Shown here: positions 21,950 through 33,728 of the stretch, piece after piece
Numbering within the stretch: the stretch's first letter is position 1
Layout of the letters: each line of letters begins with the position of its first letter
Source: Massilia phyllostachyos
Lineage (GTDB): Bacteria; Pseudomonadota; Gammaproteobacteria; Burkholderiales; Burkholderiaceae_D
Direction: 5' to 3'
Length of the DNA stretch: 64,000 bases
NCBI RefSeq assembly: GCF_021044825.1
Contig: NZ_JAJNOC010000002.1
Location: forward strand, 682,001-746,000
Made by a program: the position numbers and the translations under genes
Notes under the pieces: model-generated
The model's input: only the letters and a program-made list of their open reading frames with translations
The model's database searches: none
What the model was told of the DNA's origin: nothing

Positions 21950-22038
21950 ACCGTCGCACCGGCGCAGGCCGGTGCCTAATTTTGCGAGCGCATTGGTAAC
22001 GCACGCAAACTTGGGTTCCGGCCTGCGCCGGAACGACG
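21950..22038. repeat. REP-like inverted pair, copy 4
   Basis: Left hairpin GCACCGGC-GCAG-GCCGGTGC at 21956-21975 and right hairpin GTTCCGGC-CTGC-GCCGGAAC at 22015-22034. Both are 8-bp perfect stems whose outer pairs differ from copy 1 by compensated changes. It lies between two leftward genes. Confidence 0.84.
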
Positions 22039-22048
22039 TGCTTGGGCC

Positions 22049-23677
22049 TCAGGTCGAAATACCGTAGCGGCGCTTCGCGTCCAGGAACTCCTTGGTCAGC
22101 GCCACCAGACGCGGGTGGTTCGGATCCAGCGCCCGCAGCCGCTCGATCTGCTCGTTCGCCACCTCGCTGAGCGTATGGTCCCACCCCAGCTCGTTCACCT
22201 GGCGCAGGATGCCGCCGGCCACCGCTACCATCACCTGCAGGTTCCCCGGCGCCATGTGCAGCGCCTCCAGCAGGGTCTGCACCGCGCCGCGCACGTCGCC
22301 CATATTGCGCTTCTCGTCGGCCACGCCGAGCAGGATCTGGGCTTGCGCGCGCAGCTGGGCGCCCATGCCGTCGGCCAGGTCGGGGCGGCCGGCGCGCACG
22401 AACACCCCCATGGCGTCGTCCACGCTCACCGGGCTGGAGACGTCGTGCATCACGGCCATCAGGACGTTCGAGGCCTGCTCGTCCATCTGGTGTTCGAGGC
22501 AGGCCTCGGCCAGGCCGATGCGCAGGTTCGAGGACAGGCCATTGCTGGTGCGCGCCGCGCTGGCCGCCATCTGCAGCTCGGCCACGGCCGCGCTGACGTT
22601 GCCCATCCTTTCGTGCAGCAGGGCGCTCGAATACGACTTGCAGGCGTCGACGTCGGCGCTGCCGCGCATCGAGCGTTCCAGGTCGCGGATCACGCCGCCC
22701 GCGCCCTGCACGTCGCCGCGCGTGACCATCGCCTTGACCAGGTTGACGTGGTCTTCCGGGTTGCGAAATTCCGAGTACTTGGCCTTGGTGACGACCTGCT
22801 TGAAGGACTTCTCGGCCGCCAGCGCGTCGCCGTTTTCCAGCGCGACCTCGCCGAGTTTACGCAGGCGGCGCACCATGTGCGGCGAGATCGACACCGCGTC
22901 TTCCAGCACCTTCTGCGCTTGCTTCACGGCGCCGAGCTTTTCGTGGCAGCGCGCCAGCAGGTCGTAGGCCGCCATCAGGCGCGGATTGGCCTGCACCAGC
23001 GCATCCAAGGCCTCGCGCGCTTGCTCGACCTGGCCCTGCGCGAACATCGTGCGCGCCAGGCCCAGGCCGGCCCAGCCGACCGGCCGCTCGGCCAGCACGT
23101 CGCGGTAGATGCTGCCGGCCTGCGCGTGCTCGCCGACCGAGACGTGCAGCTCGGCCTTCAGGCGCAGGAAGTCGAGCGCATAGCGCGGGCTGGCGATGGC
23201 CGCGGTGGTGCAGGCGCGGATCGCGTCGATCGGCTTGCCCTGGGCGGCGAGCTGCCAGACCGGGAGCAGGGCGGTGCGGCGCTCCAGCGCGCGCTTGATG
23301 CGGCTGCCGAGCACCTCCACCGTGAACGGCTTCAGAACGTAGTCGGTCGGGGTCAGTTCGGCGGCGCTGACGACCTTGTCGTAGACGCCTTCCGAAGTCA
23401 GCATGATGAAGATGGTCGAGGCCGTGATCAGGCGGTGGTGGCGCAGGTCTTCCAGCAGCTGCTGGCCGTCCTGGCCGTCGCCGCCGGGGCCGCCCAGGTC
23501 GTACTCGCACAGGACGATGTCGTAGGCCCGCTTGCCGAGCTGCTTGATCGCCATGCTGGCGTTGATCGCCGACTCGACCTTGCTGATGCCGGACTGGTTC
23601 AGCATGTTCTGCAGGCTGCCGCGCATGCCCTGGTTGGGATCCACGATCAGGACCGACAGGTTCGCATTCTCTTGCAT
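22049..23677 (-). CDS. receiver (REC) domain protein with TPR repeats; phosphorylation-site Asp replaced by Glu
   Basis: Probable signalling scaffold of 542 residues. An N-terminal CheY-like receiver (about 5-125) keeps the acidic Asp13, the switch Thr94 (IMLTSEG) and Lys116 (VLKPF). The phospho-acceptor position in the family motif VLCDYxLG reads VLCEYDLG here, so Glu58 stands where Asp is normal. The rest (about 140-540) is a chain of TPR-like helical pairs (for example AHAQAGSIYRDVLAERPVGW and RLMAAYDLLARCHEKLGAVK). There is no DNA-binding or enzymatic output domain. It stands alone, divergent from purL. A phosphorylation-independent or constitutively active-like role is an inference from the substitution. 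Confidence 0.88.
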   Translation of the reverse strand: MQENANLSVLIVDPNQGMRGSLQNMLNQSGISKVESAINASMAIKQLGKRAYDIVLCEYDLGGPGGDGQDGQQLLEDLRHHRLITASTIFIMLTSEGVYDKVVSAAELTPTDYVLKPFTVEVLGSRIKRALERRTALLPVWQLAAQGKPIDAIRACTTAAIASPRYALDFLRLKAELHVSVGEHAQAGSIYRDVLAERPVGWAGLGLARTMFAQGQVEQAREALDALVQANPRLMAAYDLLARCHEKLGAVKQAQKVLEDAVSISPHMVRRLRKLGEVALENGDALAAEKSFKQVVTKAKYSEFRNPEDHVNLVKAMVTRGDVQGAGGVIRDLERSMRGSADVDACKSYSSALLHERMGNVSAAVAELQMAASAARTSNGLSSNLRIGLAEACLEHQMDEQASNVLMAVMHDVSSPVSVDDAMGVFVRAGRPDLADGMGAQLRAQAQILLGVADEKRNMGDVRGAVQTLLEALHMAPGNLQVMVAVAGGILRQVNELGWDHTLSEVANEQIERLRALDPNHPRLVALTKEFLDAKRRYGIST

Positions 23678-23808
23678 CTTCGCTTTCCGTTCCCCAAATT
23701 GTTGTCTTTATATAGCGCTTACGATACCGATAACTTCCCTACGGATCAAGAAATGTCCGTTCTACAATGAATGCCGAGGGTGGAATGCATCGCTGCATTG
23801 CAACACTG

Positions 23809-23814
23809 TATAAT
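23809..23814 (+). promoter_or_regulatory. candidate -10 box of the purL promoter
   Basis: A perfect TATAAT lies 54 bases before the purL ATG. The matching -35 (TGCATC at 23786-23791, 17-base spacing) is poor. I see no clear PurR operator. Confidence 0.45.
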
Positions 23815-23867
23815 AGCGGGCTATCTTCCACCCTAGCAGCCACGCTGCATCAACCGACTTCTCAGCC

Positions 23868-27893
<4,026 letters not shown>

Positions 27894-27900
27894 GATGATG

Positions 27901-27931
27901 AAAAAGCGCTTCCTCGGAAGCGCTTTTTTTT
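27901..27931 (+). terminator. purL terminator
   Basis: AAAGCGCTTC/GAAGCGCTTT with CTCG loop (27903-27926) and a run of eight T residues. Because of the flanking A and T runs it could also serve the leftward small gene at 27939. Confidence 0.93.
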
Positions 27932-27938
27932 CGGGAGC

Positions 27939-28130
27939 CTAGCTGCCCCAGATCGGTTCGTCCTTGCTGCCGTTCCCGCCCGGCGTGCCCGGCGGAATGC
28001 CGGCGCCGGCGCCCGCCGACGTGCCGTTGTCCTGGCCCGGCTGCTTGCCGCCTCCGGCGCCGCCCGGTTGCTGGACTTGGCCGGGCTGGCCGCCGCCGGC
28101 GCCCGGCACTGGTTTCTGTTCCTGGTTCAT
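27939..28130 (-). CDS. small Gly/Pro/Gln-rich protein of unknown function
   Basis: A 63-residue low-complexity, probably disordered peptide starting MNQEQKPVPGAGGG and ending EPIWGS. It has no hydrophobic segment or Cys. It is credited as a gene because GGGAGG lies six bases before the ATG and because it follows, 11 bases behind on the same strand, another small gene that also starts MNQ and has its own strong ribosome site. No family is recognised. Confidence 0.6.
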   Translation of the reverse strand: MNQEQKPVPGAGGGQPGQVQQPGGAGGGKQPGQDNGTSAGAGAGIPPGTPGGNGSKDEPIWGS

Positions 28131-28141
28131 GGTGCCTCCCT

Positions 28142-28492
28142 TCAGTCGTCGCCGGCCGAGTTGCTCATATTGCTGTCGGCATTCGGGGCCTGGTTCCCCA
28201 GGTCGCCGCCACCGGCGCCGCCGGCGATCCGTCCCGCGGCAGCTTCATTCGAACGGATGCCGGCCACGCCCGGCGCCACCGGCTCGGTCGCGCTGCCCTG
28301 GCCGCTCTGCGGCTTGCCCGGCGGATTCACCTGGGCTTCCGCCGACGAGCTGACGATGCCGCCGCCACGGCCGGCGGGGTTGGGGGTGTAGTGGCCGGCA
28401 TTCGAGGTGCCGGCGCCCGGCATCGGCATGTCGTCGCCCGGGCCGCCGCGGCCGGCGTCGCGCTTGCGATCCTGATCCTTGTTCTGGTTCAT
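28142..28492 (-). CDS. small Gly/Ala/Asn-rich hydrophilic protein of unknown function
   Basis: A 116-residue disordered-looking protein beginning MNQNKDQDRKRDAGRG, then Gly-, Pro-, Ser- and Asn-rich to the end. GAGGAG is placed seven bases before the ATG. There is no membrane segment or signal peptide. Together with the following 63-residue gene it forms a two-gene unit with similar N-termini and composition. Hydrophilic Gly-rich peptides of this kind are sometimes stress-related, but nothing here proves it. Confidence 0.62.
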   Translation of the reverse strand: MNQNKDQDRKRDAGRGGPGDDMPMPGAGTSNAGHYTPNPAGRGGGIVSSSAEAQVNPPGKPQSGQGSATEPVAPGVAGIRSNEAAAGRIAGGAGGGDLGNQAPNADSNMSNSAGDD

Positions 28493-28660
28493 GCTGTTCT
28501 CCTCATGGATGGCTTTGGGACCATGGTAGCGCGGCTGGCCAAAGTCTCAATAGGAGCACGGGTGACGGGGGCGTAGGAGGGGACGCACGCAGGCTACTCC
28601 GAAGTCGCTGATCGTTGGGGAGATGCACTCTCAACCAAGGTCATGCGCGCCACAGGCGCC

Positions 28661-28764
28661 CATGACTCCCGGCGCAGGCCGGGACCCAATTCCAGTGCAC
28701 AGTGAGAACCCGAGCGTAGCCGGTACGCGTGCAAACCTGGGCCCCGGCCTGCGCCGGGGCGACG
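28661..28764. repeat. REP-like inverted pair, copy 5
   Basis: Left hairpin TCCCGGC-GCAG-GCCGGGA at 28667-28684 and right hairpin GCCCCGGC-CTGC-GCCGGGGC at 28741-28760. The half-elements face inward. The 394-base stretch 28493-28886 holds this element and the terminator at 28841, and I see no gene in it. Confidence 0.82.
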
Positions 28765-28840
28765 TTGATAGGTGTAGCGTCGGGTATGACGCCGCGAACT
28801 GCGGCGAAGCCAGCACTGGATTCGACATGGTCAGGCAATA

Positions 28841-28866
28841 AAAAAGCGCCCCCTCGGGAGCGCTTC
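28841..28866 (-). terminator. terminator of the parvulin genes
   Basis: Read leftward, AAGCGCTCCC pairs with GGGGCGCTT (one bulge) and is followed by TTTTTTATT. It is placed 20 bases after the stop of the 28887 gene. Confidence 0.8.
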
Positions 28867-28886
28867 TCGATCAAACCAACCGGTTC

Positions 28887-29678
28887 TTACTGAACCTTGG
28901 CCTTCTTGACCAGGCTTTCGCGGTACTGCGCCAGCTGGCGCTGCTGCAGTTGTTCCGCGACCTGCTGCTTGACTTCGTCCAGGGCCGGGATCTTGGCCTG
29001 GCGCACGTCTTCCAGCTTGATCACGTGGAAGCCGTACTGGGTCTTGACCGGCGTATCGGTGATAGCGCCTTTTTGCAGGGCGACCATGGCTTTCGAGAAC
29101 TCAGGCACGTAGTTGGCCGGGCTTGCCCAGTCCAGGTCGCCGCCGTTCTGGGCCGAGCCGTCTTTCGACTGGGCCTTGGCCAGGTCTTCGAACTTGGCGC
29201 CGCCCTTCAGCTTGGTGATGATGCCCTTGGCTTCGTCTTCGGTCTGGACCAGGATGTGGCGTGCGTGGTATTCCTTGTCGCCCACGGCAGCCTTGTACTT
29301 GTCGTACTCGGCCTTGATGTCGGCATCCTTGACCGGGTTCTTCTTGACGTAGTCCGCGAGCATGGCGTTGATGATGATGCTCTGGCGGGCATTGTCGATC
29401 GCTGCCTTGACGTCGGCGCGGCCGCCGACGCCTTGCTTGTCGGCTTCCTGGATCAGGACTTCGCGGCCGATCAGGTCTTTCTTGATGGCGTCGCGCAGCT
29501 GCGGCGAATCGGTGGCGCGGCCTTGCGCGACCACTTGCTTGACCAGCTGGTCAACCTTTGCCGCCGGGATGGCCTTGCCATTGACGGTCGCGACGTTCTG
29601 CGCGAACGACGGCGCGGCAACGAAGGCGCCCAAGGCGAGAGTGAGTGCCAAGGACAGGCGGGCTGGCTTCAAAATCAT
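28887..29678 (-). CDS. periplasmic parvulin-type peptidyl-prolyl isomerase, paralogue 1
   Basis: Foldase for exported proteins. The start is ATG 29678 with AGGA nine bases ahead, giving 263 residues. The longer frame to 29726 adds an unlikely leader before a perfect signal peptide (LKPARLSLALTLALGAFVAAPSFA). A SurA-like N-terminal helical part precedes a parvulin domain (about 130-225) with HARHILVQTEDEA, NGGDLDW and QYGFHVIKLEDVR. The adjacent gene upstream encodes a close paralogue with the same layout and the same C-terminus (VKKAKVQ). It is the last gene of a leftward run starting at selO. Confidence 0.93.
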   Translation of the reverse strand: MILKPARLSLALTLALGAFVAAPSFAQNVATVNGKAIPAAKVDQLVKQVVAQGRATDSPQLRDAIKKDLIGREVLIQEADKQGVGGRADVKAAIDNARQSIIINAMLADYVKKNPVKDADIKAEYDKYKAAVGDKEYHARHILVQTEDEAKGIITKLKGGAKFEDLAKAQSKDGSAQNGGDLDWASPANYVPEFSKAMVALQKGAITDTPVKTQYGFHVIKLEDVRQAKIPALDEVKQQVAEQLQQRQLAQYRESLVKKAKVQ

Positions 29679-29729
29679 TGTTAAGGTCCTATCTAAACAC
29701 GAATAAAAGTTCGCCGCGGGCGGCAATAA

Positions 29730-29749
29730 CCGGTGCTTCGCAGCACCGG
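29730..29749 (-). terminator. hairpin between the two parvulin genes
   Basis: Perfect 8-bp stem CCGGTGCT/AGCACCGG with a 4-base loop in the 83-base gap. Read leftward it is followed only by TTATTG, so it is a weak terminator or an mRNA-stability element that could set the ratio of the two products. Confidence 0.45.
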
Positions 29750-29761
29750 CGGTAGTACATC

Positions 29762-30541
29762 TTACTGCACCTTTGCCTTTTTGACCATTTGCTCTTTATA
29801 GGCTTCGAGCTTCTTCTGCACCAGCGAATCGGCGATCTGCGGCTTGAGTTCGTCAAGGGTCGGCAGCTTGGCGGCGCGGGTGTCGTCCAGCTTGATCACG
29901 TGGAAGCCGTTGGCGGTCTTGACCGGGTTCTCGGTGACGCCGCCTTTTTGCAGGCCTGTGAAGCCGGCTGCGAATTCAGGCGGGAAGGCGGCCGGCACGG
30001 CCCAGTCCAGGTCGCCGCCGTTGTTGGCGGTGCCGGTGTCCTTCGACTGCTTGGCCAGCTCTTCGAACTTGGCGCCGCCCTTCAGCTTGGCGATCACGGC
30101 CTTCGCGTCGGCTTCGTTTTCCAGCAGGATGTGGCGCACGTGGTATTCCTTGTCGCCGGTCTGCTTCACGAAACGGTCGTACTCGGCCTTGATCTCGGCG
30201 TCGCCCACCGGGTTCTTGGTGATGTAGTCCTTGGCCAGCTGGTTGACGACGATCGCCTGGCGCGCGTTGTCGAGGGCCTGCTTCACTTCCGGCTTCTTGT
30301 CGTAACCCTGCTTGACCGCTTCCTGCATCAGCACTTCGCGGGCGATCATCTCGTTCTTGATGGCGAGACGCAGCTGCGGGGAATCCTGGCCCTGGCCAGC
30401 CGCGACCATCTGCTTGACCGCTTCCTCGACGCGCGAGGTCGGGATCGGCTTGCCGTTGACCACGGCGAGGTTCTGCGCGAAGGCAGGCGCCGCGCTAACG
30501 GCGATCAGAGCTAACAGCAGGCGTGCTGGCTTAAAAGTCAT
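29762..30541 (-). CDS. periplasmic parvulin-type peptidyl-prolyl isomerase, paralogue 2
   Basis: Same architecture as its downstream neighbour: ATG 30541 with AAGGAA upstream, signal peptide (FKPARLLLALIAVSAAPAFA), SurA-like helices, and a parvulin domain with YHVRHILLENEADA, NNGGDLDWAVP and NGFHVIKLDDTRA. It has 259 residues. An in-frame extension to 30607 adds residues before the signal peptide and is rejected. By eye the two proteins are a little over half identical, pointing to a tandem duplication. A similar bolA-parvulin order is found in other Burkholderiales. Confidence 0.93.
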   Translation of the reverse strand: MTFKPARLLLALIAVSAAPAFAQNLAVVNGKPIPTSRVEEAVKQMVAAGQGQDSPQLRLAIKNEMIAREVLMQEAVKQGYDKKPEVKQALDNARQAIVVNQLAKDYITKNPVGDAEIKAEYDRFVKQTGDKEYHVRHILLENEADAKAVIAKLKGGAKFEELAKQSKDTGTANNGGDLDWAVPAAFPPEFAAGFTGLQKGGVTENPVKTANGFHVIKLDDTRAAKLPTLDELKPQIADSLVQKKLEAYKEQMVKKAKVQ

Positions 30542-30701
30542 TTCTGGGATTCCTTGGGGGGATGAGCTTGGACGGGAATTGCTTCGTTCTTGGATGTGTT
30601 CTTGCACTTCGAGTTCTGGTACTTCGCGTTACATATTGTCTGCCACTATTCTTAAAGCTGACTGAAGCCGGCAGGTTGCCCAACCGGCTTGCAGCTCACC
30701 C

Positions 30702-30980
30702 TTAAGCTTGTTCCGACGGCGCAATCGCCGTGATCGCCAGGGCATGGATTTCCGCCTTGTTGATCATTTCGTGAACGGCATCATACACAAGACGATGCCG
30801 CATGACCAGCGTCAGGCCCGCGAACTTCTCAGAAGCAATTTTAACGCTGTAATGACCGCCGCCCGAGGCCGCCCCCGCATGGCCGGCATGCAGGTGGGAA
30901 TCGTCGGTAATCTCGAGCACGGTGGGCGAGAGCTCCGCCTGCAGGCGCTCGCGCAGGCGTTCGGTACGGTTCTGGTCCAT
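30702..30980 (-). CDS. BolA family protein
   Basis: A 92-residue protein of the BolA fold, whose members bind monothiol glutaredoxins and [2Fe-2S] clusters and affect stress morphology or iron trafficking. The helix-turn-like stretch HLHAGHAGAASGGGHYSVKI and FAGLTLVMRHRLVYDAV carry the family signature, including the conserved His after the loop. ATG 30980 shares its A with the TGA of yciB, and GGAGGA lies six bases upstream within yciB, so the two are translationally coupled. Whether it is the BolA or IbaG subtype is not clear. The RHR..Y motif favours BolA. Confidence 0.9.
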   Translation of the reverse strand: MDQNRTERLRERLQAELSPTVLEITDDSHLHAGHAGAASGGGHYSVKIASEKFAGLTLVMRHRLVYDAVHEMINKAEIHALAITAIAPSEQA

Positions 30981-31612
30981 CAGGCGTCCTCCTGGATGTG
31001 TTTGGAAAGGAATAGCGATTGAATGATGATGAAGGCGAACAGGATGCCGCTGATGCCGAACAGCTTGAAGCTGACCCAGGCGCCGGTATCGCTGCGGAAC
31101 ACCACGAAGGCCATCAGGAGGTTCAGCAGGCCGATGCCGATGAAGAAGGCGACCCAGGCGTAAAGTACGCGGGTCCACACCGCGTCCGGCAGGTTCATGG
31201 CCCCGCCCAGGGCCGAGCGCATCAGGTTCTTGCGGTAGATCAGTTGGCCGAACAGCAGCGCCGCGGCGAAGGCCCAGTACAGGATGGTCGGCTTCCACTT
31301 GATGAAGGTGTCGTCGTGGAAGTAGATGGTGGCGCCGCCGGCGACCACGACCACGCCCAGCGACAGCCACAGCATGCCGTCGATTTTCTTGCGGCGCACC
31401 AAGAGGTAGACGATCTGCAGCACCGTGGCCACGATGGTGGCGGCGGTGGCCAGCAGGATCGGCGACTGCGCCGCCGGCACGTTGCCGCCGGCGATCAGGA
31501 AGCCGAGGTAGTCGCTGACGATGCCGTGGGCCCATTCCGGGTTGTTTTCACCGACCTTGTAGATGCCGAAGAACAGGATCACCGGCAGCATGTCGAACAA
31601 AAACTTGATCAT
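30980..31612 (-). CDS. yciB: inner membrane septation protein A (YciB)
   Basis: Polytopic inner-membrane protein of the YciB/IspA family that contributes to cell division and envelope synthesis. The 210 residues have about six hydrophobic segments and the family stretches FHDDTFIKWKPT and VFFIGIGLLN-like regions. E. coli YciB has 179 residues; the extra length is an insertion near residues 21-50 between the first and second hydrophobic segments. The start ATG 31612 (MIKFLFDMLPVILFF) has GGAAA upstream, and the longer frame to 31702 is only msrB antisense-frame sequence. The stop overlaps the bolA start by one base. The gene follows msrB by 10 bases. Confidence 0.93.
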   Translation of the reverse strand: MIKFLFDMLPVILFFGIYKVGENNPEWAHGIVSDYLGFLIAGGNVPAAQSPILLATAATIVATVLQIVYLLVRRKKIDGMLWLSLGVVVVAGGATIYFHDDTFIKWKPTILYWAFAAALLFGQLIYRKNLMRSALGGAMNLPDAVWTRVLYAWVAFFIGIGLLNLLMAFVVFRSDTGAWVSFKLFGISGILFAFIIIQSLFLSKHIQEDA

Positions 31613-31622
31613 GTACGTTTCC

Positions 31623-32018
31623 TCAGCGGGGTTCGAAGCGCAGCGCGGCCGAGTTGATGCAGTAGCGCAAGCCGGTCGGCGGCGGGCCGTCCGGGAACAC
31701 ATGGCCGAGGTGGGCGTCGCAGACGGCGCAGATGATCTCGGTGCGCACCATGCCGTGGGTACGGTCGGTTTTCTCGATCACGTTGTCCGGGTCGAGGGCG
31801 CGGAAATAGCTGGGCCAGCCACAGCCGGAATCGAACTTGGCGTCCGATTCGAACAGCGGAGTGTTGCAGCACACGCAGGTATAGATGCCGTGCTCGTGGT
31901 GGTCCCAGAACTTGCCGGTGAAGGCGCGCTCGGTGGCGGCGTGGCGGGTCACCTGGTATTCCATCGGGTCGAGCTGGGCGCGCCATTCGGCGTCGGTTTT
32001 CGTCACTTTGTCGTTCAT
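31623..32018 (-). CDS. msrB: peptide-methionine (R)-S-oxide reductase
   Basis: Reduces the R epimer of methionine sulfoxide in proteins, using thioredoxin. The 131 residues keep the structural zinc site Cys48/Cys51 and Cys97/Cys100 (CVCC and CAVC), the SGCGWPSYF block with Cys66, and the catalytic Cys120 in [11 protein letters not shown]. There is no signal peptide, so it is cytoplasmic. It lies 25 bases behind selO and 10 bases before yciB, in a run of six same-strand genes. The neighbouring selO is also tied to redox stress. Confidence 0.97.
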   Translation of the reverse strand: MNDKVTKTDAEWRAQLDPMEYQVTRHAATERAFTGKFWDHHEHGIYTCVCCNTPLFESDAKFDSGCGWPSYFRALDPDNVIEKTDRTHGMVRTEIICAVCDAHLGHVFPDGPPPTGLRYCINSAALRFEPR

Positions 32019-32043
32019 ATCGGTCTCGCTTGGTGAGAATCGT

Positions 32044-33468
32044 TCAGGAAGAGCAGCTCACTTCGAGGTGGGCTGCCCAGTCGGGCGGCAGGGCCGCGTA
32101 GGCGTCATGTTCCGGCTGTTCGTCGAAGGGGCGCTCGAGGATGGCGAGCAGCTTGTGCACCTCGGCATAGTCGCCGTGTTGGGCTTGCTCGATGGCGTTC
32201 TGGGCCAGGTAGTTGCGCAGCACGTACTTCGGATTGACCCGGTGCATGGCGGCGCGGCGCGCGGCGTCGGCGCTGCCTTCCTGGCGCAGGCGTTCGCGGT
32301 ACTGGACGGCCCAGGCGTCGAAGGCGGCGCGGTCGAGGAACAGGTCGCGCAGCGGCGCGTCGCTGGCCACATCGCCGTCGACCTGCAGGTCACCCAGGCG
32401 GCGGAAGAACAGCGTGAAGTCGGCGTGATTCGCCTGCAGCAGGGTGAACATGCCGTCGAACAGGGCTTCGTCGCCGGGGCGCGCGTCGAGCAGGCCGAGC
32501 TTGGCGTGCAGCAGTTCGTCGAGCCTGGCGCCGAATGCCGGACGGTAGACGTCGAGCGCTTCTTCCGCTTCCTCGGGGGTGCCGATCAGCGGCAGCAGGG
32601 CGTTGCCCAGCGCATAGCAGTTCCAGTGGCCGACCGGCACCTGGTTCGCATAGGAATAGCGGCCGCCCTGGTCGGTATGGTTGCAGATGTGCTTGGCGTC
32701 GAAGGCTTCCATGAAGCCGAAGGGGCCATAGTCGAGGGTCAGGCCGAGGATCGACATATTGTCGGTGTTCATCACGCCATGCATGAAACCGACCGCCTGC
32801 CAGCCGGCGATGGTGTGTGCGGTGCGGCGCGTGACTTCCGCCAGCAATTCCTTGTACGGGTTGGCCGCATCGAGGAACTCGGGATACCAGTTCCGGATCA
32901 CATGGTCGGCCAGGGTCTTGAGCTCGTCCGGCTTGTTACGGTAGTGCCAGTGCTCGAAGGAGCCGAAGCGGATGAAAGTCGGCGCCATGCGGGTGACGAC
33001 GGCCGCAGTCTCGACGTTCTCGCGCATGACGCGCTGCGGCGAGCCGGTCAGCATCAGCGCGCGGGTAGTCGGGATGCCGAGCGCCGCCATCGCTTCCGAG
33101 CACAGGAATTCGCGGATCGAGGAGCGCAGCACGGCGCGGCCGTCGCCCATGCGCGAATAGGGCGTGAGGCCGGCGCCCTTGAGCTGGACTTCCATCCGTC
33201 CTTCCGGACCATCGAGGTCGCCCAGCACGATGGCGCGGCCGTCGCCGAGCTGGCCGGCCCAGACGCCGAACTGGTGCCCCGAGTAAACGGCGGACAGGGG
33301 CTGCGAACGCACCGCCACCTTGTTCCCGCTGAAGACCTCGACGAAGTCGTCGCGCGTCAAATCAGCCGGGTCGAGCCCGGCCAGCGCCGCGGCGGGTGCG
33401 CTGGCGGCGATGAAGGAGGGCGACGGCAGCGGCGTCGGCATCAGCCGCGTGTAGAACGCGGGCGGCAA
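32044..33468 (-). CDS. selO: protein adenylyltransferase SelO (YdiU family)
   Basis: Pseudokinase-fold enzyme that transfers AMP to Ser, Thr or Tyr of proteins and responds to oxidative stress. Seen are [36 protein letters not shown], the active-site stretch [20 protein letters not shown] and the C-terminal EVSCSS, where Cys occupies the position of selenocysteine in animal SELENOO. The coordinates use the first standard start, TTG 33468, but the conserved N-terminal segment ([15 protein letters not shown]) runs upstream in frame through bases 33469-33510 without any ATG, GTG or TTG. An ATT at 33508-33510 preceded by GGAG is the likeliest true start, giving 488 residues. Confidence 0.93.
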   Translation of the reverse strand: MPPAFYTRLMPTPLPSPSFIAASAPAAALAGLDPADLTRDDFVEVFSGNKVAVRSQPLSAVYSGHQFGVWAGQLGDGRAIVLGDLDGPEGRMEVQLKGAGLTPYSRMGDGRAVLRSSIREFLCSEAMAALGIPTTRALMLTGSPQRVMRENVETAAVVTRMAPTFIRFGSFEHWHYRNKPDELKTLADHVIRNWYPEFLDAANPYKELLAEVTRRTAHTIAGWQAVGFMHGVMNTDNMSILGLTLDYGPFGFMEAFDAKHICNHTDQGGRYSYANQVPVGHWNCYALGNALLPLIGTPEEAEEALDVYRPAFGARLDELLHAKLGLLDARPGDEALFDGMFTLLQANHADFTLFFRRLGDLQVDGDVASDAPLRDLFLDRAAFDAWAVQYRERLRQEGSADAARRAAMHRVNPKYVLRNYLAQNAIEQAQHGDYAEVHKLLAILERPFDEQPEHDAYAALPPDWAAHLEVSCSS

Positions 33469-33728
33469 CTCGGCGAAGGAGTTGGTGAAGGGGATCTCGT
33501 CGGCGGTAATGGCAGCTCCAATCGGGAATGGCCGTGGTTCGACCGGTATTGGCAGGATTCTACCGTACCCGGGCGGATACCATGCGCCACGGGTGCGCCG
33601 CCCGGGCGCGCGAACCGTGCTTGAGCATGCTGCGTCGCGTCATCGAATTGGATTGACGCGGCCCGGCCGTGCAGCTGAAACTCGACATTACCTTGCAAAT
33701 TTTGCCAGAAGGTTACAGGAAGGGAAGC

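Noticed and set aside
28623..28841. Short frames over the REP-like copy 5, on both strands.
   Set aside because: They are created by the palindromic repeat sequence, with similar frames over other copies, and none has a ribosome site.
29679..29726. Longer N-terminus for parvulin 1 (start at 29726).
   Set aside because: The extra 16 residues precede a complete signal peptide, while ATG 29678 has its own ribosome site.
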